Assembly (NCBI RefSeq): GCF_012027635.1
Contig: NZ_SNUS01000001.1
Coordinates: forward strand, 310,001 to 374,000
Source of the DNA: Thermococcus sp. 21S9
GTDB taxonomy: Archaea; Methanobacteriota_B; Thermococci; Thermococcales; Thermococcaceae
DNA: 64,000 nt
Direction: 5' to 3'
The translations under genes and the position numbers were made by a program. The notes under the pieces are model-generated. The model was not told the DNA's origin. It did not search any database and worked only from the letters and a program-made list of their open reading frames with translations. Numbering within the stretch: the stretch's first letter is position 1; the number at the start of each line of letters is the position of its first letter. Of the stretch, positions 44,468 to 53,156 are shown piece after piece.

Positions 44468-45097
44468 ATGGGCTTGAGCAGAAGGGAGCTGATACGAAAG
44501 CTCTGGCACGTTTCACCGGGAATCCTCGGGGCGCCGATAATACTCTTCACCCCGAGATGGGTCACTTTACTCGTCGTCTGGTCGCTGGCTTTCCTCTACA
44601 CGCTCCAGCACCTCAAACTCCTTAGGGGCTGGAAGTTCACCGTTCCAGTGGCAGATTTAAGCTACAAAACGATGGCGCGGGAAGACGAGCGCGACAACTT
44701 TCTCGGGAGCTTCCTCTTCTGGGTGACGATGGGGATTATCTGCACGGTCTTTCCCAAGGTTTCTGCCCTGGGAGCGCTCTGGGTCTCGACCTTCGGTGAC
44801 TGCTTCAACGCCATAGCCGGACAGGCCCTCGGTGGACCGAGGATTCCATGGAACCGGAGGAAGACCTTAATCGGAAGCGCAACTATGTTTGCCGTTTCAG
44901 TTCTGGCCCTCTGGGGCGCCCACAGGGTTCTCTCGCTCGACCCGAACTGGAGCCTCATCGCCGGCATCGCCCTCGTCGCCACTTTGCTTGAAAGCCTTCC
45001 ACTTCGCTCGGCCTACGACGAGTTCACGGTTCCCTTCGCGACAGCTCTCCTCCTGTGGCTCGCCTACGGAGGACCTCTGCTGTCACCGACCTGGTGA
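44468..45097 (+). CDS. Dolichol/phytol kinase-like CTP-dependent lipid kinase
   Basis: 209 aa, about six transmembrane helices. Family motifs: RRELIRKLWHVSPGILGAP at the N-terminus, SLSL-like ALWVSTFGDCFNAIAGQALGGP and RKTLIGSATMF, and EFTVPFATAL near the end, as in Sec59/VTE5 and phosphatidate cytidylyltransferase-like proteins. It probably phosphorylates a polyprenol using CTP, in archaeal lipid or glycan synthesis. SD GGTGCAATCA precedes ATG 44468. Confidence 0.8.
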   Translation: MGLSRRELIRKLWHVSPGILGAPIILFTPRWVTLLVVWSLAFLYTLQHLKLLRGWKFTVPVADLSYKTMAREDERDNFLGSFLFWVTMGIICTVFPKVSALGALWVSTFGDCFNAIAGQALGGPRIPWNRRKTLIGSATMFAVSVLALWGAHRVLSLDPNWSLIAGIALVATLLESLPLRSAYDEFTVPFATALLLWLAYGGPLLSPTW

Positions 45098-45135
45098 TTA
45101 AACCCGCACAAACCCCCAGTCCCCGAAGTGCGTCT

Positions 45136-45897
45136 CTATGCCCCTGTTTTTACCCCCAGCGAGCGAACCTCGTCGCGGAGCTCCGAAAGAAAAGCCTTGA
45201 AGAGCTCCTCACTGGTTAGAACGCTGTAGCTCTCTGGAAACTCGGAGTGGAGCGTTTCCCGAAATTCGTTTCCGGCCTTTCGGAGGTTTAGCATCTCGAA
45301 GAAGCAGTAATCGACAAAACCTTTCGTTTCCTCAACAATCCTCGAAACGTCAGTGACGCCCGGTATTATCGGGCTGACGAAGGCGTATGTCCGTATTCCC
45401 TCCTCGTGGAGCCTCTGGAGGGCGTTGAAGCGGGCCTTCATGGTTGGTGTCAGCGGTTCGAGTAAGGTCTTTTCATGACCCTCGAAGGAGTTGAGCGTCA
45501 AACCCGCCTCAATCGAGCGGAAGAGCTTGAAGAGGTCGATATCCCTCGTCACAAGGGGCGATTTGGTGAGTATCGAGAGCTCGTTCCTCTTGTCCATGAA
45601 GCGGAGCGTCGAGCGGGTGAGCTTCAGCCCGGCTTCAACCGGCTGATATGGGTCGCTCACCGTGGACATCACAACATTTCCCTTCACGCGCTTCCTCGCG
45701 AGTTCAGGCGCGTTGATTTTGGCTATCACCCAGCTCCCCCATTCCCTCTCTCTGAACTCCCGAACGACGCCCTTGGCATAGCAGTAGGGGCAGGCGAAGG
45801 AACAGCCGACGTACTGGTTGACGCTCCAGGAAACGCCGGGAATCCGCGAGCGCGTGTAGAGGGAGTTGGCCTTCCTCTTTATTACCTCAACCTTCAT
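45136..45897 (-). CDS. Radical SAM protein, SplB-like
   Basis: 253 aa. Cluster motif CSFACPYC (C32, C36, C39), then NVVMSTVSDPYQPVEAGLKLTR and ELSILTKSPLVTRDIDLF, the core of the SPL/MJ0683-like radical SAM group. Target unknown; repair or modification of nucleic acids is possible. A TATA-like CCTTTTAAGAA about 25 nt upstream lies in the short gap shared with the divergent peptidase gene. Confidence 0.83.
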   Translation of the reverse strand: MKVEVIKRKANSLYTRSRIPGVSWSVNQYVGCSFACPYCYAKGVVREFREREWGSWVIAKINAPELARKRVKGNVVMSTVSDPYQPVEAGLKLTRSTLRFMDKRNELSILTKSPLVTRDIDLFKLFRSIEAGLTLNSFEGHEKTLLEPLTPTMKARFNALQRLHEEGIRTYAFVSPIIPGVTDVSRIVEETKGFVDYCFFEMLNLRKAGNEFRETLHSEFPESYSVLTSEELFKAFLSELRDEVRSLGVKTGA

Positions 45898-45934
45898 AAG
45901 CACGGGTAGGAACTAATTCTTAAAAGGTGGTCGC

Positions 45935-46582
45935 ATGGAAGTCGAGGTTCGCCACAGGCCCGTCCGCTATGCGAGGCTCGAAATCAAGCCCGACGGGAGA
46001 ATCGTCGTGACGGCGCCGAAGGGCTTTGACGTGGAGACGTTTATCAAAAAACACGAGAGGTGGCTGAGCAATCGGCTGAGGGAGCTTGAAGAAGTCCGGA
46101 GGGAATCCGCGAGGGGCTTCCCGTTCTTCGGCGAGTTCTACCGGCTCGAGCTGGGGAACGTTCGGGGAGTTGAGCGCAGGGACGATAGGCTAATCCTCCC
46201 TGTCGAGCGCGAGCGGGCGCGGAAGGTCCTGAAGGCACTACTGCGGGACAGGATAACGGCGCTCGTCGCCCTCTACTCCGTCCTCATGGGAGTTTCCCCC
46301 GGCAAAATCTACATCAGGAATCAGAAAACGAAGTGGGCGAGCTGTTCGAACAGGGGAAACCTGAGCTTCAACCTCCGCCTCGTGGCTTTACCCGAGAGGC
46401 TGATTGAATACGTCGTAATCCACGAGCTCGCCCACCTGCGCTACCTCGACCACTCCAAAGCTTTCTGGAGGTTCGTGGAGAGATTTTATCCGGACTACAG
46501 ACCGGCGAGACGGAAACTGAAGCGCTGGTGGGGGATAATTGAAGTCAACGAGGGATGGAGATGGCTGGAGGGAAGGGAGTGA
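45935..46582 (+). CDS. YgjP/DUF45-type metallopeptidase
   Basis: 215 aa. The zinc motif HELAH (163-167) with a third ligand His173 in YLDHSKAFW is intact, preceded by NQKTKWASCSNRGNLSFN, the signature of DUF45/WLM-type proteins. Many sit beside type I restriction systems, but this one does not. SD GGTGG at 7 nt before ATG 45935. Confidence 0.88.
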   Translation: MEVEVRHRPVRYARLEIKPDGRIVVTAPKGFDVETFIKKHERWLSNRLRELEEVRRESARGFPFFGEFYRLELGNVRGVERRDDRLILPVERERARKVLKALLRDRITALVALYSVLMGVSPGKIYIRNQKTKWASCSNRGNLSFNLRLVALPERLIEYVVIHELAHLRYLDHSKAFWRFVERFYPDYRPARRKLKRWWGIIEVNEGWRWLEGRE

Positions 46583-46977
46583 TTGGAAGAATCCTTAAAT
46601 TCATCGCGCTGATGGCGGACGAGATAATCGTTGCCATAGTTCTGCTCGCCGTTCTTCCAGCCCTTGGAATAGAGGTGCCGGCCCTCGTCACGGGGCTGAT
46701 TCTGGGAATCCTCCTCGTCAAGGACGTTCTGATAGCTCCGTACGTGCTCGGTGGAGGACTCGAAAAACGGCCCCAGACGGGGCCAGAATCGCTCGTCGGC
46801 AGAACTGCCGTAGTCGTTGAGGACCTCTCGCCCGAGGGCCTCGTGAAGCTCGACGGTGAGCTCTGGCGCGCGAAATGCCTTCACGGGACGGCGAGGAGGG
46901 GCGAGAAAGTGAGGGTCGTGGGGGTTGATGGGACTAAGCTCCTCGTTGAACCCCCAGCGAGCGGAGAACCTCGGTGA
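46579..46977 (+). CDS. NfeD-like membrane protein
   Basis: 132 aa from GTG 46579 (or 140 from ATG 46555). Two helices (about 1-55, FIALMADEIIVAIVLLAVLPALGI and VTGLILGILLVKDVLI) are followed by a C-terminal OB-like NfeD domain (GRTAVVVEDLSPEGLVKLDGELWRAKC, VVGVDGTKLLVEP). Such proteins act with stomatin-like partners in membranes. GTG 46579 overlaps the peptidase stop as GTGA and has GGAGGGAAGGGA upstream, hence the choice. The 3' end overlaps the convergent gene by 44 bp. Confidence 0.7.
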   Translation: MIGRILKFIALMADEIIVAIVLLAVLPALGIEVPALVTGLILGILLVKDVLIAPYVLGGGLEKRPQTGPESLVGRTAVVVEDLSPEGLVKLDGELWRAKCLHGTARRGEKVRVVGVDGTKLLVEPPASGEPR

Positions 46978-47374
46978 TTTCCTCCGGGCGGTTGGTCGAG
47001 AACGAGACGTCCCAGCCCTTCCGCCTCTTGAGGTAGACGCAGGCCCTCGCAGGCAGGGTGAAGTGAATCTTCGCCGGACAGCTCGTCCAGCCTTCCCTGA
47101 CCGCGAACCACTCGATTTCGTCGAGCTTAACCCCCTTCCGAATCATGAAACCCATATAGCCGGTTATAAGAATCCTATCCTCGTAAACTCGTATTCTAAT
47201 CGCCATGGATTCAAGGACGACGGCAACGGTAACGCCCATCGCGACGACCATAACCGTTACCGCCTGACCCGTTGAGAGGCTCATGTAAAGGCCAATGCTC
47301 ATAGCTACCAGCGGTGGAACGAGGAGAGCTATTATCCACTTGGAGTAAAGCGTTTCCTCGTAGAGCATGGCCAT
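46934..47374 (-). CDS. Membrane protein with PH-like domain, unknown function
   Basis: 146 aa. Two transmembrane helices near the N-terminus (IIALLVPPLVAMSIGLYM, VTVMVVAMGVTVAVV), then a beta-rich part (VYEDRILITGYMGFMIRKGVKLDEIEWFAVREG) resembling bacterial PH-like domains. TATA GGTTTAAAGCCC lies 24 bp before ATG 47374, so the mRNA looks leaderless. Function unknown. Confidence 0.7.
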   Translation of the reverse strand: MAMLYEETLYSKWIIALLVPPLVAMSIGLYMSLSTGQAVTVMVVAMGVTVAVVLESMAIRIRVYEDRILITGYMGFMIRKGVKLDEIEWFAVREGWTSCPAKIHFTLPARACVYLKRRKGWDVSFSTNRPEEITEVLRSLGVQRGA

Positions 47375-47431
47375 CGTGGTGGGTTCTCGTTAGGGCTTTA
47401 AACCCCTTCCCAAACCTATGGTGGTGATACG

Positions 47432-47863
47432 ATGGTTAGGATAATGCCCGTTGACAGGCTGACCGACGATGACGTGAGGGAGATTCTGACGAAATACCGG
47501 AAGATAGCCCTCGTTGGAGCCTCCCCGAAGCCAGAAAGGGATTCAAACGAGGTCATGCGCTACCTCCTCGAGAAGGGGTACGAGGTCTATCCGGTCAATC
47601 CCCGCTACTCAGAGGTTCTCGGGCGGAAGTGCTACCCAAGCGTCCTCGACATTCCCGACGAGGTTGAGATAGTTGACCTCTTCGTTCGCCCGGAGTTTGC
47701 AAGGGACTACGTCGAGCAGGCGATAAAGAAGGGCGCAAAGGTTGTCTGGTTCCAGTTCGGAACCTACGACAGAGAAGCCTTCAGAAGAGCAAGGGAAGCG
47801 GGCCTTATCGCCGTCGCCCACCGATGCATAAAGCAGGAGCACGCGAGGCTCATTGGGGACTGA
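47432..47863 (+). CDS. CoA-binding domain protein (YccU-like)
   Basis: 143 aa. Rossmann fold of the CoA_binding_2 type: KIALVGASPKPERDSNEVMRYLLEKGYEVYPVNPRY (about 23-58), PSVLDIPDEVEIVDLFVRPE and GAKVVWFQFGTYDREAFR. This is the stand-alone form of the domain seen in acyl-CoA synthetases and may regulate CoA levels. SD GGTGATACG precedes the ATG. It is followed by a hairpin (GACTGA...TCAGTC). Confidence 0.85.
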   Translation: MVRIMPVDRLTDDDVREILTKYRKIALVGASPKPERDSNEVMRYLLEKGYEVYPVNPRYSEVLGRKCYPSVLDIPDEVEIVDLFVRPEFARDYVEQAIKKGAKVVWFQFGTYDREAFRRAREAGLIAVAHRCIKQEHARLIGD

Positions 47864-48603
47864 GAAGCGTTCTTTCAGTCTTTAAGGAAGGTTGACGGGC
47901 AACTTTTGGTAATTTGAGCGTGCTTCACTACAAACCAGCGCCCTTCGGGCGCTAACAGGAGGAAAACACATTCAAAACTGGCAGGTTTGGAAGTAAACCC
48001 CCTAAGAACAAACTATTCAAAAGGCATGCCAACTTTGATGAAACTTTGCCCACAGCCGTTAAGAAAGGCTGGCGAAAAGAGCGCCCTTTCTCCCCAAAGG
48101 GCAAAAAACAGTCGTGCACTAACAAAAGAGCAACCATCAGGGGTTTAACACTACAACAAAACTCCTCGAGAGATTGTTTCAACTTCATATCGGCGCCCTT
48201 CGGGCGCCTTTCTCCAAGTGAAACACTCAAAGATGGAACAAATCTAGTAGAAACCCCCCTAAAACTTGCATTTTAAAAAATGCACTTAACCTTCCGCCAG
48301 CGCTGAAGCTTTTGGAAAAAGCTTCACCAAAAGCTTGTGATTCCTATTTAATGCCTCTTCATCAAGGGATTTTAAACTCTAAACCGGCTCTTAAAGGTTG
48401 AATTTTTCAAAATACACCCCCTTCACGCTGGTTCTACTAAAACCGCGCTCCAAAGGAGCGCAAAAAGGCTTAAACCCCTTTAAAAGGTGCTTTTAAATGA
48501 ATTCACTCTCCAAAAAGAGCAACTCAAAAAGAAATCCACTTAAAAACTGTTCCTCAAAAGGGAATCACAAACTTTGATGAAACTTTTGCTTGGCAAAAGT
48601 TTC
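47864..48603. repeat. Gene-free stem-loop cluster downstream of tRNA-Leu
   Basis: 740 bp, AT-rich, no plausible ORF. It holds many short inverted repeats: AGCGCCC/GGGCGCT (47937), GCCCTTT/AAAGGGC (48083), GGCGCCC/GGGCGCC (48192), TGCATTTT/AAAATGCA (48267), AAGCTTTTGG/CCAAAAGCTT (48306), GCGCTCC/GGAGCGC (48445) and GAAACTTTTGC/GCAAAAGTTTC (48579). The GC-rich stems recur at 47937, 48192 and 48445, that is every ~254 bp, and AACTTTGATGAAACTTT occurs twice (48031, 48570). It looks like diverged tandem units. Confidence 0.6.
48579..48603 (-). terminator. Perfect 11-bp hairpin abutting the tRNA-Leu 3' end
   Basis: GAAACTTTTGC and GCAAAAGTTTC pair over 11 bp around a 3-nt loop. The stem ends at the base next to the encoded CCA of the tRNA. 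It may stop transcription or guide 3' processing. Confidence 0.5.
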
Positions 48604-48691
48604 TGGTGCGGGGGCCGGGATTTGAACCCGGGAACCCCTGCGGGACGGGACCCTAAATCCCGCGCCTTTGGCCAGGCTCGGCTACCCCCGC
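48604..48691 (-). tRNA. tRNA-Leu (anticodon TAG)
   Basis: On the minus strand the 88-nt sequence folds as a class II tRNA: acceptor GCGGGGG/CCCCCGC, D arm GCC...GGC, anticodon stem CGGGA/TCCCG with loop TTTAGGG (anticodon TAG), long variable arm, T arm CCGGG-TTCAAAT-CCCGG, discriminator A and encoded CCA. It reads CUA. TATA-like GCTTTTAAAGG lies about 25 nt upstream (48714-48725). Confidence 0.95.
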
Positions 48692-48749
48692 GCGGAAGGG
48701 AGTTTTCACTCCACCTTTAAAAGCTTTGAGGGAAAAGTCTTATAAGGAT

Positions 48750-48781
48750 GTAAAGGAAGCTTTACGTAAAGGAAACTTTAC
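48750..48781 (+). promoter_or_regulatory. Two contiguous perfect 16-bp palindromes at the XRE/ABC operon promoter
   Basis: GTAAAGGAAGCTTTAC (48750-48765) and GTAAAGGAAACTTTAC (48766-48781) follow the TATA box CTTATAAGG (48739-48747) directly and cover the predicted start of transcription. Each has 6-bp arms GTAAAG/CTTTAC around 4 nt. This is a classic operator for a dimeric repressor, most likely the XRE protein of the same operon. Confidence 0.75.
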
Positions 48782-48793
48782 ATGGTGGACAAC

Positions 48794-49174
48794 ATGGGAG
48801 AACTTCGCAACGTTCCAGTTCTCATCGTGGGAGTCCTGACTGGAATGGGTATATTCTACTCCACACACTCCGGAAGGAGCGAAATTGGCCTTGTAATTTT
48901 TGCATTCGCACTAATCTTTGCCAACTGGTACTCCTCCTGGCTCAGAGAACGTGGAGTCATTCTTCAGGACGAGAGAACTATCAGGATAAACGAGGTCGCA
49001 TCCCGCAGGACCCTCCAAGTCACGGTGATAGCACTCGGAGTCTCAGTACTAATCCTGTCCCAGGGCACTTCAAACCCCGAAATAAAGGGAGCCTTCGAAA
49101 GTCTAAGCGCAGTTCTGGCTGGAATCTCCCTGTTACACCTAGCGCTCAGGCACTACTACTCGCGGGTGATGTGA
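48794..49174 (+). CDS. DUF2178-like membrane protein
   Basis: 126 aa, about four helices (VPVLIVGVLTGMGIFYS, LVIFAFALIFANWYSS, TLQVTVIALGVSVLIL, ALAGISLLHLAL) with the conserved loop RGVILQDERTIRINEVASRRT. DUF2178 proteins usually sit next to XRE regulators. Start ATG 48794 follows SD GGTGGACAAC; ATG 48782 lies inside the operator region. Confidence 0.8.
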   Translation: MGELRNVPVLIVGVLTGMGIFYSTHSGRSEIGLVIFAFALIFANWYSSWLRERGVILQDERTIRINEVASRRTLQVTVIALGVSVLILSQGTSNPEIKGAFESLSAVLAGISLLHLALRHYYSRVM

Positions 49175-49474
49175 GTGAACGAGCTCACTGTCGTGGCCAT
49201 AATCGGAATTATCGGCGGTATGCTGATGGGCTACTTCATGACGAGAACGATGCTTAAGGACATCGGCATCCCTCCGGACGAGAGAGCGAAGGAGATAGCC
49301 AAGCTCTCAGCAGTGAGAACCTTGGAGCTGGTTTTTCTTGTGGATGTTATAGCGCTCTACTACGCGTGGCTCGTGATGAAAAGCCAGACCTGCATCAACC
49401 TCGCGACCATGATATTCGCCACGATATTGCTCGGGAACTGGGCATTCAAGGCTTACTACGCGAGGAGGCTTTAA
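49175..49474 (+). CDS. Small membrane protein, DUF2178-like
   Basis: 99 aa, GTG start right after the stop of the previous gene. Three hydrophobic segments and PDERAKEIAKLSAVRTLELVF, resembling the DERxxxxxxxAxxRT loop of its neighbour. Probably a diverged duplicate of it. Confidence 0.75.
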   Translation: MNELTVVAIIGIIGGMLMGYFMTRTMLKDIGIPPDERAKEIAKLSAVRTLELVFLVDVIALYYAWLVMKSQTCINLATMIFATILLGNWAFKAYYARRL

Positions 49475-49475
49475 G

Positions 49476-49673
49476 ATGAAGAACCGCCTGCGCGAGCTGA
49501 GGGAGGCGATGGGATTAACCCAGGAGGAGCTCGCAAAGGCCTTGGGCGTTACGAGGCAGACGATTATAGCGATTGAGAAGGGGAGATACGACCCCTCTCT
49601 AAGGCTGGCCTTCAAAATAGCGCGGTTCTTCGGCGTTAAAATCGAGGACATCTTCATCTACGAGGGTGATTAA
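49476..49673 (+). CDS. XRE-family helix-turn-helix regulator
   Basis: 65 aa, a bare HTH: LRELREAMGLTQEELAKALGVTRQTIIAIEKGRYDPSLRLAFKIARFFG, ending VKIEDIFIYEG. This size and tail are typical of regulators of small membrane or ABC operons. It overlaps neither neighbour (1-bp gaps) and probably binds the tandem palindromes at 48750-48781. Confidence 0.93.
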   Translation: MKNRLRELREAMGLTQEELAKALGVTRQTIIAIEKGRYDPSLRLAFKIARFFGVKIEDIFIYEGD

Positions 49674-49674
49674 A

Positions 49675-50430
49675 ATGCTCGTTGATGTTGAGAACCTTGA
49701 GAAGGATTACGGAAAGGTCAAGGCCCTGAAGGGTGTAAGCTTCTCCATCCGGGAGGGCGAGATATTCGGCCTCATCGGGCCGAACGGAGCGGGAAAGAGC
49801 ACGACCCTCAAAATCCTCGCAACGCTCCTGAAGCCAACGGGAGGAACGGCGAAAATAGCGGGCTATGACGTCGTCAAGGAAGCCGACAGGGTCAGGGCAC
49901 TAATCAGCTACCTGCCGGAGGAGGCCGGAGCGTACAAGAACCTCACCGGGAGGGAGTACCTGGAGTTCATGGCAAGGCTTTACGCCAAAGACGAGCGGAA
50001 AGCCCGGGAGATGCTTACGCTGGGTGTTGAGCTCTCCGGCCTCGAGGAGAGGCTCGACGACAAGGTTTCAACTTACTCCAAGGGAATGACGCGCAAGCTG
50101 TTGATAGCGAGGGCCCTCATGGTAAGGCCAAAGCTGGCCATCCTCGACGAGCCGGCGAGCGGGCTCGACATAGTGAACGCCTACGAGATTAGGAAGACAA
50201 TAAGGCGCTTCGCGAGGAGTGAAGGAACGACGTTCCTTATTTCGAGCCACAACATGCTCGAAGTCGAGTTCCTCTGCGACCGCGTTGCCATGATTGCCGG
50301 CGGAAGAATCGTCGAGATTGGTACGCCGGAGGAGCTGAAAGAGAAATACAAAGCCGAGAACCTTGAGGAGGTCTTCATGAGGGCCATCGGCGTGAGCATT
50401 CCGGAGCCGGTCGGGGGTGAGGGCTCATGA
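49675..50430 (+). CDS. ABC-2 type exporter, ATP-binding protein
   Basis: 251 aa. Walker A GPNGAGKST (about 35-43), Q-loop YLPEEAGAY, a modified signature TYSKGM (YSKGMTRKL), Walker B AILDEPASGLD and H-loop SSHN. SD GGTGATTAAA precedes ATG 49675. The 3' end overlaps the permease start as ATGA. Works with the permease in the XRE-controlled operon, likely export of a toxic compound or ion. Confidence 0.9.
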   Translation: MLVDVENLEKDYGKVKALKGVSFSIREGEIFGLIGPNGAGKSTTLKILATLLKPTGGTAKIAGYDVVKEADRVRALISYLPEEAGAYKNLTGREYLEFMARLYAKDERKAREMLTLGVELSGLEERLDDKVSTYSKGMTRKLLIARALMVRPKLAILDEPASGLDIVNAYEIRKTIRRFARSEGTTFLISSHNMLEVEFLCDRVAMIAGGRIVEIGTPEELKEKYKAENLEEVFMRAIGVSIPEPVGGEGS

Positions 50431-51704
50431 GCGATTTCATTGTCATGGCCAAGAAGGAGATAAAGAACCTGATGCGGGACAGAAAGCTGATTTTCGGCCT
50501 CATAATCGTACCCCTTATCGTCTACCCCGCCCTTGGAAAGATGATGCAGTTCGGTTTTGAAAGCGCAACAAAGACGACGCACGTGGCGATAGTCAACTTC
50601 GACGATGGAAAGTACGGCGAGTTGCTAATAAAGGCCCTAAACGTTACTCCAAACGTCACTGTAACCGTCATAAGCGCCGGTTCGGTTGACGACGCCCTGA
50701 GAAAGGCACTCCAGGAGAACCAAAACGTTCTGGTCGTGATTCCTCATAACTTCAGCGAGAGCATTGAGTCCGATGAAGTGGCGACGGTCCAGATATACGG
50801 GGTCTTCAAGGAGATTGGCTCGGGAATGAGGGAGAGCGTGAGCGAGGGCAGGATTAACGCCGTGATAAACGTTCTCTCGGAGGAGATAGCGAAGCTCAAG
50901 GTTCAGGAACTCGGCGCGAAGAACCCGGACGCGGTTCTGCATCCGATAAGGGCGGAGAGCAAGTCGTACCTGCTCGGCAGAATCGTTGACGTTCCCCCAA
51001 CGGTTGTCTCGCAGGTCCTGGCTTCCCAATCCTACGGACTGCCCCTCATAGTCTTTCTAATGGTCATGATAACGTCCCAGATGTCGGCGGGGGCTGTGGC
51101 GAGCGAAAAGGAGAACAAAACCCTCGAGACGCTCCTGACGCTCCCTGTGAGAAGGACGACGATTGTGGCATCGAAGATAACTGGAACGGCAGTTATGGGC
51201 GTCATAGCGGCATTAGCTTATATGATTGGCCTCAAGCAGTACATGGCGGGTTTCGGAACCCAGACGGGCGTTTCGCTGAGTGAACTCGGCCTCTCGATAA
51301 CACCAACAGGCATGGCACTCTTCGGCATCGTCGTCTTCCTGACGATAGCCTTTTCGCTGAGCCTTGCGATGCTCCTCGCGGTTTTCGCCGAGGACGTTCA
51401 GAGCGCCAACACGGTGGTCAGCTCGGTCATACTGCCCCTCGCCTTCCCGTCGTTCGTCCTGATGTTCGTTGACATCAGCCAGCTCCCGGCTCTCTGGAAG
51501 TACCTGCTCCTCGCCAGCCCCTTCACTCACCCTGTCGTGGACTACCGCTACGTGATAGCGAAGGACTACACGGCCCTCGGCGCGAGCATAGCTTACCTCG
51601 CCATCGTCGCCGGTGCAACGCTCTACGTAACAGCGAGGGTCTTCGCCAGCGAGAAAATCCTGACCGCAAGGCTCGGATGGGGGAGACGGAAGGGGAGAGA
51701 GTGA
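50427..51704 (+). CDS. ABC-2/NatB-type exporter permease
   Basis: 425 aa. One N-terminal helix (LIFGLIIVPLIVYPALG), a large extracytoplasmic domain (about 45-195, TTHVAIVNFDDGKYGELL), then five to six helices (LPLIVFLMVMITSQMSAGAVASEKENKTLETLLTLPV loop). This is the NatB/YhaP pattern seen in Na+ or drug efflux systems. It ends 14 bp before the CRISPR array. Confidence 0.88.
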   Translation: MSDFIVMAKKEIKNLMRDRKLIFGLIIVPLIVYPALGKMMQFGFESATKTTHVAIVNFDDGKYGELLIKALNVTPNVTVTVISAGSVDDALRKALQENQNVLVVIPHNFSESIESDEVATVQIYGVFKEIGSGMRESVSEGRINAVINVLSEEIAKLKVQELGAKNPDAVLHPIRAESKSYLLGRIVDVPPTVVSQVLASQSYGLPLIVFLMVMITSQMSAGAVASEKENKTLETLLTLPVRRTTIVASKITGTAVMGVIAALAYMIGLKQYMAGFGTQTGVSLSELGLSITPTGMALFGIVVFLTIAFSLSLAMLLAVFAEDVQSANTVVSSVILPLAFPSFVLMFVDISQLPALWKYLLLASPFTHPVVDYRYVIAKDYTALGASIAYLAIVAGATLYVTARVFASEKILTARLGWGRRKGRE

Positions 51705-51717
51705 GCGGGGGTTTTCT

Positions 51718-53156
51718 TTTCTAATTCTCTTTGAGTCTTATTGCAACAGGTTCTCACGAAGGAAGACTGCCTTGCGAGGAAGTAGTTTCAATTCTCTTCG
51801 AGTCTTATTGCAACTCCAAGAGCTGACGCCTCCGCGATAGCGAAAAGACCTCCTTTCAATTCTCTTCGAGTCTTATTGCAACCGCCTTCCTGGTGGGTCT
51901 TTACTTTGTGCTTCATAACCTTTCAATTCTCTTCGAGTCTTATTGCAACGAGGCTCACCTTGTTTCTTCTACTTTTATAGTTAGACTTTCAATTCTCTTC
52001 GAGTCTTATTGCAACACGGAGCTCTGGAGGGTTCTCTCCAGGGCCGAATTAACTTTCAATTCTCTTCGAGTCTTATTGCAACGGTTATTCCGTTTGAGCG
52101 CATTGCTCTTCAGATTGCTCTTTCAATTCTCTTCGAGTCTTATTGCAACTTTGAATAATCATGTAGTCGTCGGTGGGCAAACAAACTCCTTTCAATTCTC
52201 TTCGAGTCTTATTGCAACGCATGGGCCTAGGTGAAATTTTGCGGAAGGCAGCCGAACTTTCAATTCTCTTCGAGTCTTATTGCAACTGGGGCAAATGCTG
52301 ACAGAATAGGAGTAATAGACGATAACTTTCAATTCTCTTCGAGTCTTATTGCAACTTCGGCCTGGGGCGTGGGTGAGGTTGGCCTGCTCATCTTTCAATT
52401 CTCTTCGAGTCTTATTGCAACGGGTTCGCCCTGATTTCTGGAGCCTCAGCGGAGGACCCTTTCAATTCTCTTCGAGTCTTATTGCAACAACTCTACCAGG
52501 GCTTTTAAGACTTCCATGAACGCCCTTTCAATTCTCTTCGAGTCTTATTGCAACGTTCGACAGCGTTAACACCGTCCTTAAAGCCGGGATTCTTTCAATT
52601 CTCTTCGAGTCTTATTGCAACTGGAGGAGGGTTTAACGATGGGGAAGGAGATTTATCTCTTTCAATTCTCTTCGAGTCTTATTGCAACGACAACTCTTAT
52701 GATTGGTGGGCTGAAAAGGCGTTCACTTTCAATTCTCTTCGAGTCTTATTGCAACGAACCTGATTCTCCTCCTCAAAATACTTCTTAAGGTCTTTCAATT
52801 CTCTTCGAGTCTTATTGCAACCTGGGGACTGGGTGGCTATTATTGGCCTCCTAATGCCTTTCAATTCTCTTCGAGTCTTATTGCAACGTTCGGAAGTGGC
52901 TCCACTGGGGCTTTTTCCTCGCCCCTTTCAATTCTCTTCGAGTCTTATTGCAACTGGGGCCTCTTTCCTCGCTTCTTTGGTGGTTTATGCCTTTCAATTC
53001 TCTTCGAGTCTTATTGCAACGATATTCTGTCAAGCGTATTAGAGAAGTCGTGAAAGCATCTTTCAATTCTCTTCGAGTCTTATTGCAACGCGATTTCATT
53101 AAGCTGGTCTTTGTGGAGGCCAAAGACTTTCAATTCTCTTCGAGTCTTATTGCAAC
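51718..53156 (-). CRISPR. CRISPR array, 22 repeats and 21 spacers
   Basis: A 30-nt repeat, on the plus strand beginning CTTTCAATTC and ending TTATTGCAAC, is found 22 times with spacers of 36-39 nt. The transcribed (minus) strand starts GTTGCAATAAGACTC and ends ATTGAAAG, which is the 5' tag found on Thermococcales crRNAs. The leftmost copy (51718-51747) has four changes and is the leader-distal, degenerate end; the second copy has G instead of C at its first base. The other repeats are identical. No cas gene lies in the window, so the array must use Cas proteins encoded elsewhere. Confidence 0.97.

Noticed and set aside
48031-48586. C/D-box sRNA at the TGATGA sequences of the hairpin cluster
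   Set aside because: The C-box-like TGATGA is there twice, but no convincing D box or second box pair at the right spacing was found.
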